Shown here: positions 42,632 through 53,106 of the stretch, piece by piece | Numbering within the stretch: position 1 is the first letter of the stretch | How the letters are laid out: each line of letters starts with the position of its first letter | NCBI GenBank assembly: GCA_023525975.1 | Contig: CM042042.1 | Coordinates: forward strand, 9,121,501 to 9,185,500 | DNA length: 64,000 nt | Direction: 5' to 3' | Source of the DNA: Smallanthus sonchifolius | Lineage: Eukaryota > Streptophyta > Magnoliopsida > Asterales > Asteraceae | Made by a program: the position numbers and the translations under genes | The notes under the pieces: generated by a model | What the model was told of the DNA's origin: nothing | Seen by the model: only the letters and a program-made list of their open reading frames with translations | Database searches by the model: none

Positions 42632-44479
42632 TTAAGGCTTAGGAGATGGTGGGGGAACAGTTACAGCCTTGTAGTCAAGTTCTTTAATAAGGTGACAATA
42701 GTTAGAAAGAGCTTCTGTCACTTTTTCTCTAGCTAAAGGGTCCCATCCAGCTACATCTTGAATTGGTCCTTCAGTTTTTAGGGCATGGTGATAACCAGCC
42801 TTGATCCCTTCATGAAAACCATAAGCATTCATTGCATTGTTGATTTCACCAATAATGGCAGTAATCAGTGTATCCCCACGGTGAGTTTTTTCCACAACTT
42901 TTTCTACACCAGTTATAAGAAGCCATCTTTTCTCTTTTAAGCTGCAAAATAGCTCCTTGTAAGTGTTCCTCTTGAAGCTTCTCCAATCGATCTTTCAATG
43001 ACAATTTCTTTTTGGCGTATCATATCATTGTCTGAAAAGAACAAGTAATTTAAGAAAGAAATTGATGATTTATAAAGGTTCGTGCCGAACATACCCCCTT
43101 TGCCTGATTTTTACTTGTTGCACTCCTTCCCTAAGTTTTCAAATAAATACAATTCAAACTTTTTTGTACTTTTGTCTTTTTTGTTAATTAGTCATTTTTG
43201 GTTAATTAGTTGTTTGGTTTATATAATTGTTTAAGTTTATCTTTTTGAGTCAAGGATAAATATAGACGTTTTTCAAAACATTATATGATTATTTTTTTAT
43301 CGGTTGTGGCGGACTTGCGGTGGTGACGGGGTTTATATGTTTTATTTAATAGAAAGTGCTTTTATACTTAAAAAAAATGGTTTTATAATTAATGATTATT
43401 CGAAGGGGTAAAATGAGTGGGGGAGGGGGAGGGGGAGGGGTATATGTTTTATGTTATACAAAATTCTTTTAAACTTAAAAGAACAGTTTTAAAAATAACG
43501 ATTTTTCGAATGTGGTAAAATTACAAGTTTAAAAGTTATTTTTTCAGAGGAGGGTGATATGGTATGATAAGTAGGAAGGAAGAGGGGTATACTTTTATGT
43601 TATAAAAAGTGGTTTTAAATATAAAAAACAGTTTTAAAAATTATGATTTTTCAAGGGGTTAAATGACATTTTTAAAAGTAGTTTTAAAAATAAGAGTGGA
43701 ACCTTCATTCAACAAATTGTATAACTTGAATTGCTTCTCATAGTTTTCTTGCTTCTTCATGGAGGTAGAGCTGCTTTCAAGAGTAGTTTTTCTTTTTTCT
43801 AAAATGTCTTCTGCACCATTTGTTAGAAGCACGTCACTTGTAGCAGTGGTGAGAGCTCTTGAGTTGCTTGAGGTTTCTCGACGCTGAGCTTCAATCGAAG
43901 AATTTCTTGAGTTTTATCTGATAAAATAGCGCGAAGTGCACTGATTTCATGTTCAAGCTGCTCTACTTGAGGACGATATTGACGTTTCAATTTCTGTAGC
44001 TCAACTTCTGCCTTGATCCACCGACAATGTAGTTCTGAAGTGAGCAAATTTGATTGAGCTTGATGAACCATGATCATATCAGAAAGTTTGGAACTTTCCA
44101 TGTTGCGAAATTGAGCAAAATCAGTGGGAGTGGTCAAGTTATACATGAAATGTGTGGCTCTTTGGGGTGAAGGGAGGCTATGAGAAAAACTGTCGCGAAT
44201 GTTTGAGGGAGAGTTGGGAGCGGATTTATGTTTCTTTCGAATGATGGTTGATGGAGATGAAGAACGATGAGAAGTGGGACGAATTGTTCTCATGCGGGAA
44301 GTAGAAGCTTTGTTCTTTTCATAACTAGATGGATGAGATTGTAAAGAATTAGTGGGATGGATTTCAAAGGTTTCATTCTTTACTTGATCTAAAAAAGGGA
44401 CATCACCCTCTGTCATCTCCAAGCTTGTGAATTCCAAGTCTTTGAAAGATTTTAGTTGTAAAACTTCAAAGAGATCCAT
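42632..44479 (-). pseudogene. Coiled-coil protein gene or capture, frameshifted, unknown family
   Basis: Minus-strand coding signal in two blocks. Block 1 (44479-43690) starts MDLFEVLQLK, has a Ser/basic-rich middle (about residues 45-95) and a long heptad-like stretch (about 150-205). Coding appears to switch frame near 43850 and continues to about 43690 (SSSTSMKKQENYEK). Block 2 (about 43030-42632) follows an acceptor-like TTCTTTTCAG, switches frame twice near 42960 and 42910, and ends PPPSPKP. It includes GFHEGIKAGYHH and WDPLAREKVTEAL stretches. I do not recognise the family; similar glycine-spaced helices occur in plant retroelement-associated proteins. The frame changes suggest a pseudogene, though unrecognised introns could explain some. 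The gap 43040-43680 holds diverged repeats and a G-run. Confidence 0.5.
43419..43440 (+). other. G-quadruplex-type G-run
   Basis: Four runs of four or five G separated by single A (GGGGGAGGGGGAGGGGGAGGGG minus the first bases). It is on the strand opposite to the coding blocks around it, inside their putative intron, among repeats rich in TTTTAAAAAT. Confidence 0.7.
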
Positions 44480-45015
44480 TTCTGTAAAGGCAAAATAAAA
44501 ATTAGATATCTATATAATGGAAAGTTAGAAAAAGGATGCACACATGAAACAAGGAAGTTTATAGTAAACATATATATAACTGATCCTTTCCAACAAGAGT
44601 TATTGTGGGTGAACCCAGAGGTTGATGCCTATTGCGGCTAAGACGAGCCAAAAGAATGTGTTTATAATAGGATAGGAATTTTTGGTAAGTTATATATGTA
44701 AACAAGTTGGTGTTTATATCTTTTTTCTTAGGAGGAATGTCATGTGTGGCTCGGGTTGAAGGAAACCATTGCATTCTTACATCAAGACAATCATCTAGAA
44801 AGAGAAAAAATATGTTCAAGTGCTCTACAAGATATTTCAAAATGTGACCGTTTGGCTAACCCTAGGGGGTGACATTGTGATATGTGAATCACATAAAAAA
44901 AATTAGGGCTTTCATAAAAAAAAATGGCTTAATAGAACTCCGGCAGTTGTCGGTTATTATGGCTTCGGTGTAGAGAGCAAATCTGCCTTTGGATAGAGGC
45001 TTGACTCTTTGTTTT
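44480..45015. other. No gene seen
   Basis: Short minus-strand ORF at 44559-44840 has no domain and no conserved context. The rest is AT-rich. Confidence 0.45.
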
Positions 45016-46812
45016 TTCGTGGATAAAACTACGGTTTTAGTCCCCGTGGTTTGGTCTAATTATCGTTTTTAGTCAATTAGTTCTAATTTCACTTGTTATA
45101 GTAATTGTGGTTTTATTTTTGTTTCAATTAAAGACAAATGGCTAACACCATCAAATTTTTCTGTTAAGTTTTTATACCCCACCATTTTATTATCATGTAA
45201 AAGTTTTATAAAAAATGTATAAAACGTACACACCTCACTCTCTCTCAAAAAAAAAAACACACACACATAGGGCTGTTCATGAACCGAACCGAGCGGACCT
45301 TTGCTCGTGCTTGGTTAGTTTACAAACCGAACTGGGCCGATCGGCTCGTTTACAACCGAGCAGAAAATCGAACGAGCCTTATATGAGCATTAAATTTTTC
45401 GAGTGAGCGTCAAGCGAGCGGTGAGCGATTTGGACAGCCATATTGTGTAGTGTTCCCTTAGACTTGTAGAGCCACAAAAGGTGCTCGTCGCTCGGCGTCG
45501 CTGATCGTGAGCTGCAAAGGATAATCGGCTGACCAAGAGGGAGAGATGATTTGGCACTTGAATCGCGTAGCCGCAAAGGCTACTCGTTCGCGCGACGTCC
45601 GATTAGGGTTAGAGATTTTAGGCAGAGACGATTTGAGACTTAAATTGAGAAGAAGGCTCCGAGCGTGAACTAGTGTAATTACTAAAGAGTTTTTTTTTCT
45701 TTTTAGGTTTTAAGTTGGGCTACTCTTGACTCATTATAAAAAGTTCTATAATGGATTGGTCCAAAAGAGTTATTTATAAATGTATAAAATATTAATTAAT
45801 TAATTATATATATATATATATATAAATTAAAAATTAATTCGAGCCAAACCGAACGAGCAACGAGCGAGCGTACCTTTGCTCGTGCTCGGTTCGTTTACAA
45901 ACCGAACCGAGCCGAGCCGATCGGCTCGTTTACAAACCGAACTGAAATCGAACGAGCATATTTCCAAGCATTTTTCGAACGAGTTCAAGCGAGTTTCGAG
46001 CGTCGAGCATTTTGGACAGCCCTACACACACACTCTCTCTCTCACTATCCGACTGACTCTCTCTACCGTTGGCCTTGCCGGCCACGTTACCACTGCTGGC
46101 ATATGACCACTGCCTTTCTTCTCACTCTACTCTCTAAAAACTAAAACCACCACCACTGACTCCATACCTGGTACACAACCACAGATCCACTCCTGTAAGA
46201 TTTCTTGCAGGCGGATGATGGTGGTATGCAGCAGTGGCGATTGATGACGGTTCATCTACCTATGGTTCAACTGGAGTTTGGTGGGTGGAAGCGATTGAAG
46301 GGGTGAAGTCGTGGGAGACAAAACTCAAACCCTCCCCCTAAATCGATGGTGGTAGTGGTTTGGGTTGTTGGTGGCGATGTAGTGAATGGAGGTGGGTGGT
46401 AGCCTTACCGAAAAAATGCAGTGATCGGCGATGGTAGTGATTAACGGACGTGGCATGGTGGTGGGTTTCTAGATATGAGAGTGGTCGTCTTAGGGTGGTA
46501 GAGGGTGACCGGATATTTATGGTGGTGAAGGGTGGCCGTATTTTTGTGGGTGGTGGTGGCAATTGAGGTGGAGATGTGTGGATATTTTAGGGTTTTTATA
46601 GAGAAGAAGATAGTAGAGGTGAGTATTTTTAATTAGAGGAGTATTTTTGTATTTTCACAAAAAACTTAATAGAAAAAACAAACGGTGTTAGAGGGGTGGA
46701 TTTAATTGAAACAATAATGAAACCACAATGACCGAAAAATGAAATTAAAATTAATGGACTAAAACCGATATGTGGACCAAACCCTAAGGACTAAAACCCT
46801 AGTTTACTCTAA
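45016..46812. mobile_element. Non-autonomous DNA element with about 150-bp terminal inverted repeats
   Basis: The left end (AAAACTACGGTTTTAGTCC, then GTGGTTTGGTC) matches the reverse complement of the right end (GGACTAAAACCCTAGTTTA, GACCAAACC). The match continues imperfectly for about 150 bp, including GTTTCAATTAAA and CTAACACC words. No target duplication is clear, so the superfamily is open (Mutator-like is a guess). It contains a nested hAT MITE at 45268-46024 and short GC-rich ORFs without domains. Confidence 0.6.
45268..46024. mobile_element. hAT MITE with 8-bp target duplication, nested
   Basis: The termini TAGGGCTGTTC and GGACAGCCCTA are inverted with one mismatch and are flanked by CACACACA on both sides. 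Inside, a roughly 170-bp block rich in CGAGC words and ending TTTGGACAGCC occurs twice (45285-45441 and 45841-46022), so the element may itself be two copies joined. No transposase. Confidence 0.68.
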
Positions 46813-47783
46813 AATCAATCATTTCCTCGGGTCATGATGGAGTAGGAAATGTGCATATTAACTTCAGTAGAAATCGACATTATAAGTAATTAAAATGATA
46901 TAAACACGGACACGAGAATAAAGAGAGTCGAAGAAGATCCAGACAGAAAATGGAAGATAAAGCATGGAAGGATGAAACAACGGCGGTTAAAAAAAGGGGG
47001 GACAAAGATTTTGATGAAAGTCAAACATGCGGTTTATCAACAAGACCAGCGATGAAACGAACTGGAGTCGGAACCAACCCGCAAAACACTAAACAGGTCC
47101 GGTCCTCGGTTCTTTATATGGTCATTAAACGGTTTGCGGTTCGGTTCGGTTAATAACCCGATGGTTCCAGTTTCGACCCGTTAGAACTATTTATGGAGTA
47201 TTTTAGGTTTGTTTTTTTGTTTTGTGGAGTTTGATTGAAACTTTATTTTGCAGGAAACATATATTTGATATAATGAAAGTTGAACTTTATCTTAATCGGT
47301 TCGGTCCAACAGTTAAATGGTTCCGAACCGTTTAATACAGTTCCGGTCCGGACAGTTTATATACGGTCCGGTCCTCGGTTAACATATTTCCAACCAAACG
47401 GTTCACAGTTCCGGTACGGTTCGAACCGAATGCTCAACCGTACTTATATTTTTAATTCAACTAAAACATCCAAACTCCATTTTTAATTAAAAGTTTCATA
47501 AACTTATCGAGCCAAGCTTTATACACGCATCCAAATTCACCCTCGCCTAACATGTCAATTTCATCAAAGTTCTGTGTTTTTTAGACTCGGAATTTCGTAG
47601 CACCATATGCACAATTTCGAAGCAAATAATTTTAAATTTCTCATTCAATAAAACACCAATTGAAGAGGCTTAATTTGTTTAGGTTTAAGAATGCAATGAA
47701 TGACTCCCAAGTAGAATTGCGAACCTCTCAATTTCTTAAGGGGACTACTAATGGCGCACGGGAAATGCTATTTGGACCGGGCT
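46813..47783. other. No gene seen; GGTTCGGTCC-rich repeat
   Basis: 47090-47440 repeats words such as CGGTCCGGTCCTCGGTT and GGTTCCGAACCG in both orientations, a low-complexity block common at ends of plant non-autonomous elements. The ORFs here follow the repeat and are not credible genes. Confidence 0.45.
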
Positions 47784-47988
47784 CTATACGCATCGTATAG
47801 GCCAATACGATGCGTATAGCCCTTCACAATTTCTCATGCCCGACATCCTCGTACAACATGGTCATTCCAACCCTATACGCATCATATAGGCCAATACGAT
47901 GCGTATAAGGTACGAGATACCTTCTGCCACTAGTCAACCATCACCTCGTACCTTACACGCACCGTATTGGCCTATACGATGCGTATAG
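47784..47988. repeat. Left hairpin array (three units, 15-bp arms)
   Basis: The first unit is a perfect inverted repeat: CTATACGCATCGTAT, AGGCCA, ATACGATGCGTATAG (47784-47819). Two diverged units follow at about 47874-47909 and 47954-47988. The same kind of unit, with a different core, is found on the other side of the MULE-OTU gene. Confidence 0.9.
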
Positions 47989-48097
47989 GGCCCAAATTTT
48001 GTGTATTTAACCATGCAGAATTCTCATTCAAATGTATGCTTTCCAAAAAAAAATTATAAACATGTATTGGTGGTAGGATGGTAACTACGGTTTTCAG

Positions 48098-51000
48098 GTA
48101 TATTCTAACGAGTCGGTGGAAAACAACCCGCCAAGTTCTGGCGTTCAAGAGGTGAACCGGGAGGAGGTCTCGTCCGACGTTTATTCTCATCAACGGGTAA
48201 GGCTTCCATATTTGAACTAGCCACTGAGCAATCCCGAGTTCGTATACGGTGAACCGTCTTACCTTACACAACCCACGAACGACTACGTATACGTGAAGTC
48301 TCATACCCGACACAACAAATCGATGAATTCGTGTGCGGTGAAGTCTCTTACCCGACACAACAAACCGATGACTCAGGAGACGAGGAACAAAACCATCAAA
48401 ATGTGTCGTATAAAACTGACCAGAATTTTCAGTCTCATGAACAGTTGGTGGATTGGGCTGTCCGGAGAGGACGTGAGAATGGTTACGTCCTTGTCACCCG
48501 AAGATCGAGGAGAAAAGGCGACGATCTGACGGAACCGTTTATCAAGGTGTGGCTTGTGTGTGATCGTCACGGCGAACGTGCGTCTACTGCCACGGTTAGA
48601 CGTGCCGGGTAGCAAGAAAATAGGTTGTCCCTTTAAATTAGAAGGAGAGTACCAAGAAAATACTGGTGATTGGAAATTAACGGTGAAGGATGACAATCAT
48701 AACCACGATCCTAGTCAACATCTTGAGGCGCACTCGTTTGCGAGGAGACTGTCTCAGTCGGAACAACTTTTGGTGGGGAAGTTGTATTCGCAAAACATGT
48801 TGCCACGAAACATTCTAGCAACTATAAGGGAACAAAACCCAGAGAGTAGTTGCATTAAAAAGGACATTTATAATGCGATACAAAAGATAAAAACCGAAAC
48901 GAGAGTCGGTGAAACCCCAATGCAGATTCTGGAAAACCTGCTTTCTTCTAAAAAATACGTCTACTATACTCGGGAAGATCCTGCCACAAATATTGTGGAG
49001 GAGATATTCTTTGTTCATCCGAAATCGTATGAGATGTGGCGTGCATTCCCGCACGTGTTGATGATCGACGCGACGTACAAAACAAACATGTATAAACTTT
49101 CATTTGTCCAAGTGGTCGGTGTGACCTCCACACACCAGTCGTTTTGCGTCGCTCATGCATTTATATCAAAAGAACGGGAGGAAAACTTCGTCTGGGTGCT
49201 ACTGCAAATAAAAGCAATGTTGTAAAAGTGTATGGAGCCGCGTGTGATAGTAACAGACAGGGACAAAGCTTTTATGAAGGCGTGTGATAAAATATTTTCG
49301 GACTGTTCCAAAAACCTATGTCGGTGGCACATACACGAGAATATCGCAAAACATTGCAGGGCATCATTTACAGACGAAGACTGGACAAATTTCAAGTATT
49401 CATGGTCGGTATTATGTGAGTCTACCACGCCAGATATATACCAGTACAACTTCAACCGACTTTACGAACGACTGTATGCAGCCAAACGAGGAAGTAAGTT
49501 TTCAGTATTGAATATTTATTATATATTTAAATATTTATTCAATATTTAATATTTTTCCAGGAGTTATAGATTATGTGACTAAAAATTGGCTGGACCCGTA
49601 TAAAGAAAACTTTGTATCCGCGTGGTCCAACAGAAACCTCAATTTTGGTCAACATACAACGAACCGAGTCGAGAGCCAGCATTCGCTCTTAAAGAGTTAT
49701 CTTAGAAATGCTAACAGCTCGCTAGATAGACTTGTTGGGTTTGTTGATGAAATTGTATCAGATCAGTATTATCAGTTACAGTTTGGGTTTGGAACAAGCC
49801 TCATAAGGAAAATGGACAGCCACATAGCTATTGAATTGTTTGATAACCTGCAAGGTAAAGTTTCACATAAAGCTCTAGATTTGTTAGAAAACGAGTGGTA
49901 CAAGTTATCACATATACGGAAACAAAATGCAACGTGTGGTTGCCAACTTTTCAGTAGTTGTGGGTTGTCGTGTGCTTGTCGTCTGGCAAATATCGAAGAT
50001 ACAGGTAAACTGTTCTGGCTATTCAGTAGTTGTGGGTTGCCGTCTGGCAAATATCGAAGCTACAGGTAAAATGTTCTGACTATTTCGTTTAAAATACAGG
50101 TGGCATAATCCCTCTAGATGCGGTGGACGTCTTCTGGAGGAAACTTGATTTAAAACCGTCGTTTGTCGATGATGAAAATGTAGACGTGGATAAAGTATTT
50201 GGTCAAGTGAGAAACAAAATTATATCACAACCCGATCAGGTCAAAAGAAGTATGCTGTCGAGAATCACAGGGGTGGTCTTTCCGAGCAAAAGTAACAAGA
50301 AAACGCATGTGGTACAAGAAGATACTCGCGGTCATCCAACTTTGAAAAAGCAACAACAAAGGATACATGATGTCGCGAGAAATAACTCATTCCCAGGATC
50401 CCAACAAATCAAATGTGACCCTGCGAGACACAGCTCGTATATTGCGTCACAAGAGTCTATACAAGCGAGTTCGGTCATTCAACAGCGTCGTTCAACGAAG
50501 GGTAAAGGAAAGCAACCACAAGATGATAACTCACATCTTGGTTTTCCATTGATTATGGGGAAAGATGCGGTTAACAATATAAATTGTTTTAAGGACTCGA
50601 TACCGTCTGTGTTTCATCCGTACATTTCACATATACAGGATGTAAATCCCGACGGTAACTGTGGTTTTCGATCGGTAGCTTTGGGCTTAGGGTTAAATGA
50701 AAACCGGTGGCTTTTTATCAGACAACAACTTCTACAGGAGATGGACAATATAGAGGAATGGTGGAGAACTGTTTTTGACAGAGTCGCCTTTCAAGAGTAT
50801 GATAGGCTACGTCACACGATAGATTGGTAGGATGTGAAAGCCGCACCAGTTAGTCGTTGGATGTCGATGCCATACACAGGACTCCTAATTGCTCAAAGAT
50901 TTGGGGTGATTGTTCATCTTTTAAGCATCGCCGGTAATCAAACATTTTTTCCATTGTGGTTTGGTCCAAACGTTCACGCTCAACATCAAACTGTATCATT

Positions 51001-51204
51001 AGTTCACGTCAACAGAGCTCATTTCATCCACGTCAAGTTAGACGGAGATTTTCCGATTCCCACGCCGAATGCACTTTGGAATTTGCACCGAAATGATGAT
51101 GCAGCAAAATGGGAAAATATATATAGTGATCGTATTGAACGATTTAAAAAAATAATGGCTACTAATGGATCTAGATTTCTACAATACTTCACGAATCACG
51201 GATG
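48098..51204 (+). pseudogene. FAR1/MULE transposase fused to an OTU-type cysteine protease domain
   Basis: Plus-strand, multi-exon. A possible first exon is 48098-48195. Then come: three imperfect repeats of an EFVYGEPSYLTQ-type unit (48239-48370); a FAR1-like DNA-binding region (VDWAVRRGRENGY ... NHNHDP); the MULE transposase core (MIDATYKTN with the first Asp, VTDRDKAF with the second); a SWIM-like CxC zinc motif (49930-49985); and an OTU domain with Asp and Cys in NPDGNCGFRS (near 50655) and a His in RAHFIHVKL (near 51020). Probable introns are 49494-49560 and about 50007-50097, the latter containing a roughly 70-bp local duplication. Breaks are frameshifts near 48292 and 48600, TAA at 49223-49225 and TAG at 50828-50830. 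The catalytic residues remain, the frame does not. Confidence 0.82.
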
Positions 51205-51350
51205 ATGCTTGATTAATTTGAATTTTATTTGATTAATTTAAATTATTTTCCATTTTAATTATTTTAAATTAATTTTAACTTGATTATAATTAATATTTTA
51301 TTAGTTTTTTATTAATTTTAATTAAATATAACTAATTTTAATTAAATATT

Positions 51351-51987
51351 CTATACGCCACGTATAAGGCCATACGTGGCGTATAGACTTAAACTACAGG
51401 GATATTTTAAAGGTAACACGCCACGTATAGGTCAATACGTGGCGTATAGAATACCAAAGGTTGGTGGCTATACGCCACGTATTGAACTAAATGAGGCATA
51501 TAGCCATTTGATATACCAGGAAAACGCATCGTACAGCGCCAAACGAACCAAAAAACCACACACAAACCCATACGCGACCCGGCAAGAAAACGCTCATTCA
51601 TTTGGATTGTCGTCTCAAAAAAACTTTGTAAAGGTACGTCTCTCAAAACGCGATCATTAATGTTAGGTTTATATTGAATATTAGCGGGTTAAACCGGGTA
51701 GATTAGCGATTTTTTTGTTAAAACTTAAGAATTATACGCCACGTATAGGGCCATACGTGGCGTATAGTTCGTCTGAGGAAGACAATGAAGCCATACGCCA
51801 CGTATAGCTCTATACGTTGCGTATGGCTCAGGTTCTCGGAAACTTGGCCCGCGTATGGCCTGGTTGCCCGCGTATGGCTTAGTTTTCCCGGTAACTGGCC
51901 TGCGTATGGCTTAGGGGCCCTGCGTATGGCTTGGTTTACCCGGTAACAGCCTATACGCCACGTATAAAGCTATACGTGGCGTATAGG
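51351..51987. repeat. Right hairpin array (five or more units, 15-bp arms)
   Basis: Perfect unit CTATACGCCACGTAT, AAGGCC, ATACGTGGCGTATAG at 51351-51386; others at 51417-51450, 51734-51767, 51791-51826 (outer pair changed to CC...GG) and 51951-51986. Single arms occur at 51466-51480 and as TGCGTATGGC words at 51840-51930. Short plus-strand coding-like sequence lies between units (51500-51650) and ends at a donor-like AAAG|GTACGT. Confidence 0.9.
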
Positions 51988-52135
51988 TTTTTAAAAAAAA
52001 TTATTTTATTATTTAAAATAAATAAAAATTAATTATTATTATTTATTATTATTTAAAATAAAAAATAATTATTTATTATTATTTATTTTTTATTATTTAA
52101 AATTAAAAACAATTAATTATTATCAGATATAGCGG

Positions 52136-53106
52136 ATCATGATGATGATATTCAGATGGAGCAGCTAGATGATTTTGCGCACTACCCTTTTTTGGATTTT
52201 CCGGCCGATTCGGAGGCGTATGCCGGGTGCCAGAAGCTCCGGGAGGTGCGGTTGGTCCCAGGGACTGCGATCGATTGGGGGCTCCTCGAGGAGGTACAGG
52301 AGGCCGAGCGGGCTAGGGCCATCATCGGCCAGGATACGCCATGGTCGCGTCTTTTTGATTTATCGTTCACGGAGACCTACCGAGAGGTGGTCGTCGAGTT
52401 TCTTTCGACGTTCATCTACTCAGAGGCTGGGCTGGAGCCTCTTCCCGGGGAGGCACCGGATATGGATCCGGATCATATTTCTTTCTCTATTTTTGAGGTC
52501 GTTTACCGTCAGACCCTCCGTCAGTGGGCCGTCACGACGGGCTTCTACCACGAGCCTGAGACGGTCACGCCACTTTTCGCCGAGGCGGTGACGGTGGTGG
52601 AAAAGGAGGAACTCCTTGTTTTTTTGGGCTTGATTTCAGATAGTCCTTGGTTGGGTACCAAGGGGAGGGTCTCGGGTATTAGAGACCCTTTGTATAGATA
52701 TCTGCACCGGCTTATTTCGACGTCGATCGCACCGCGTCTGAAAAGCCGTGAGTGGTGCACCGATAGAGACCTCTTCTTTCTCTATTGTCTGCTTACTAGC
52801 AGGCGGTGCGACCTATCGATGTGCCTGGCGCTTTATTTTGCATCTGCCTATATGCGGCAGAAGCGCGGGCTTTTGTATGGCGGTGCTTTCATCACGCAGA
52901 TCATGCGCTCGGTTACACCATTTGACGTGCATGAGCCTGCGATGTTACCGCCCATTCCCCCTATCCGATTAGACCGTCGCACGGTGAGCGGCATGCGCAT
53001 CACGCATCGATTCCCGCAGGGCCTTCGGTCCGTAGGGGCCGTCCAAGACCAGGTTTGGGTCCCGGTGCCGTTGCCGCAGATGCCTGGACAGGGGGACCCG
53101 CCTATG
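52136..53106 (+). pseudogene. Athila ORF1-like protein, N-terminal part, interrupted by element 3
   Basis: A frame from an acceptor-like TTATCAG (about 52126) or Met 52156 runs through 317 codons to the insertion point. Stretches such as TETYREVVVEFLSTF, DPLYRYLHRLI and TDRDLFFLYCLL are typical of the Athila ORF1 / plant retrotransposon ORF-1 family, whose function is unclear. The frame is visibly richer in G and C than its surroundings. It stops matching at 53106 where element 3 enters, flanked by CTATG; the same frame resumes at 63560. It may belong to the MULE-OTU locus just upstream, since coding-like sequence with splice sites links the two, but that is inference. Confidence 0.72.

Noticed and set aside
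47972..48358. 128-codon minus-strand ORF over the start of the MULE-OTU gene
   Set aside because: Antisense to the repeated EFVYGEPSYLTQ-type coding units; no domain of its own.
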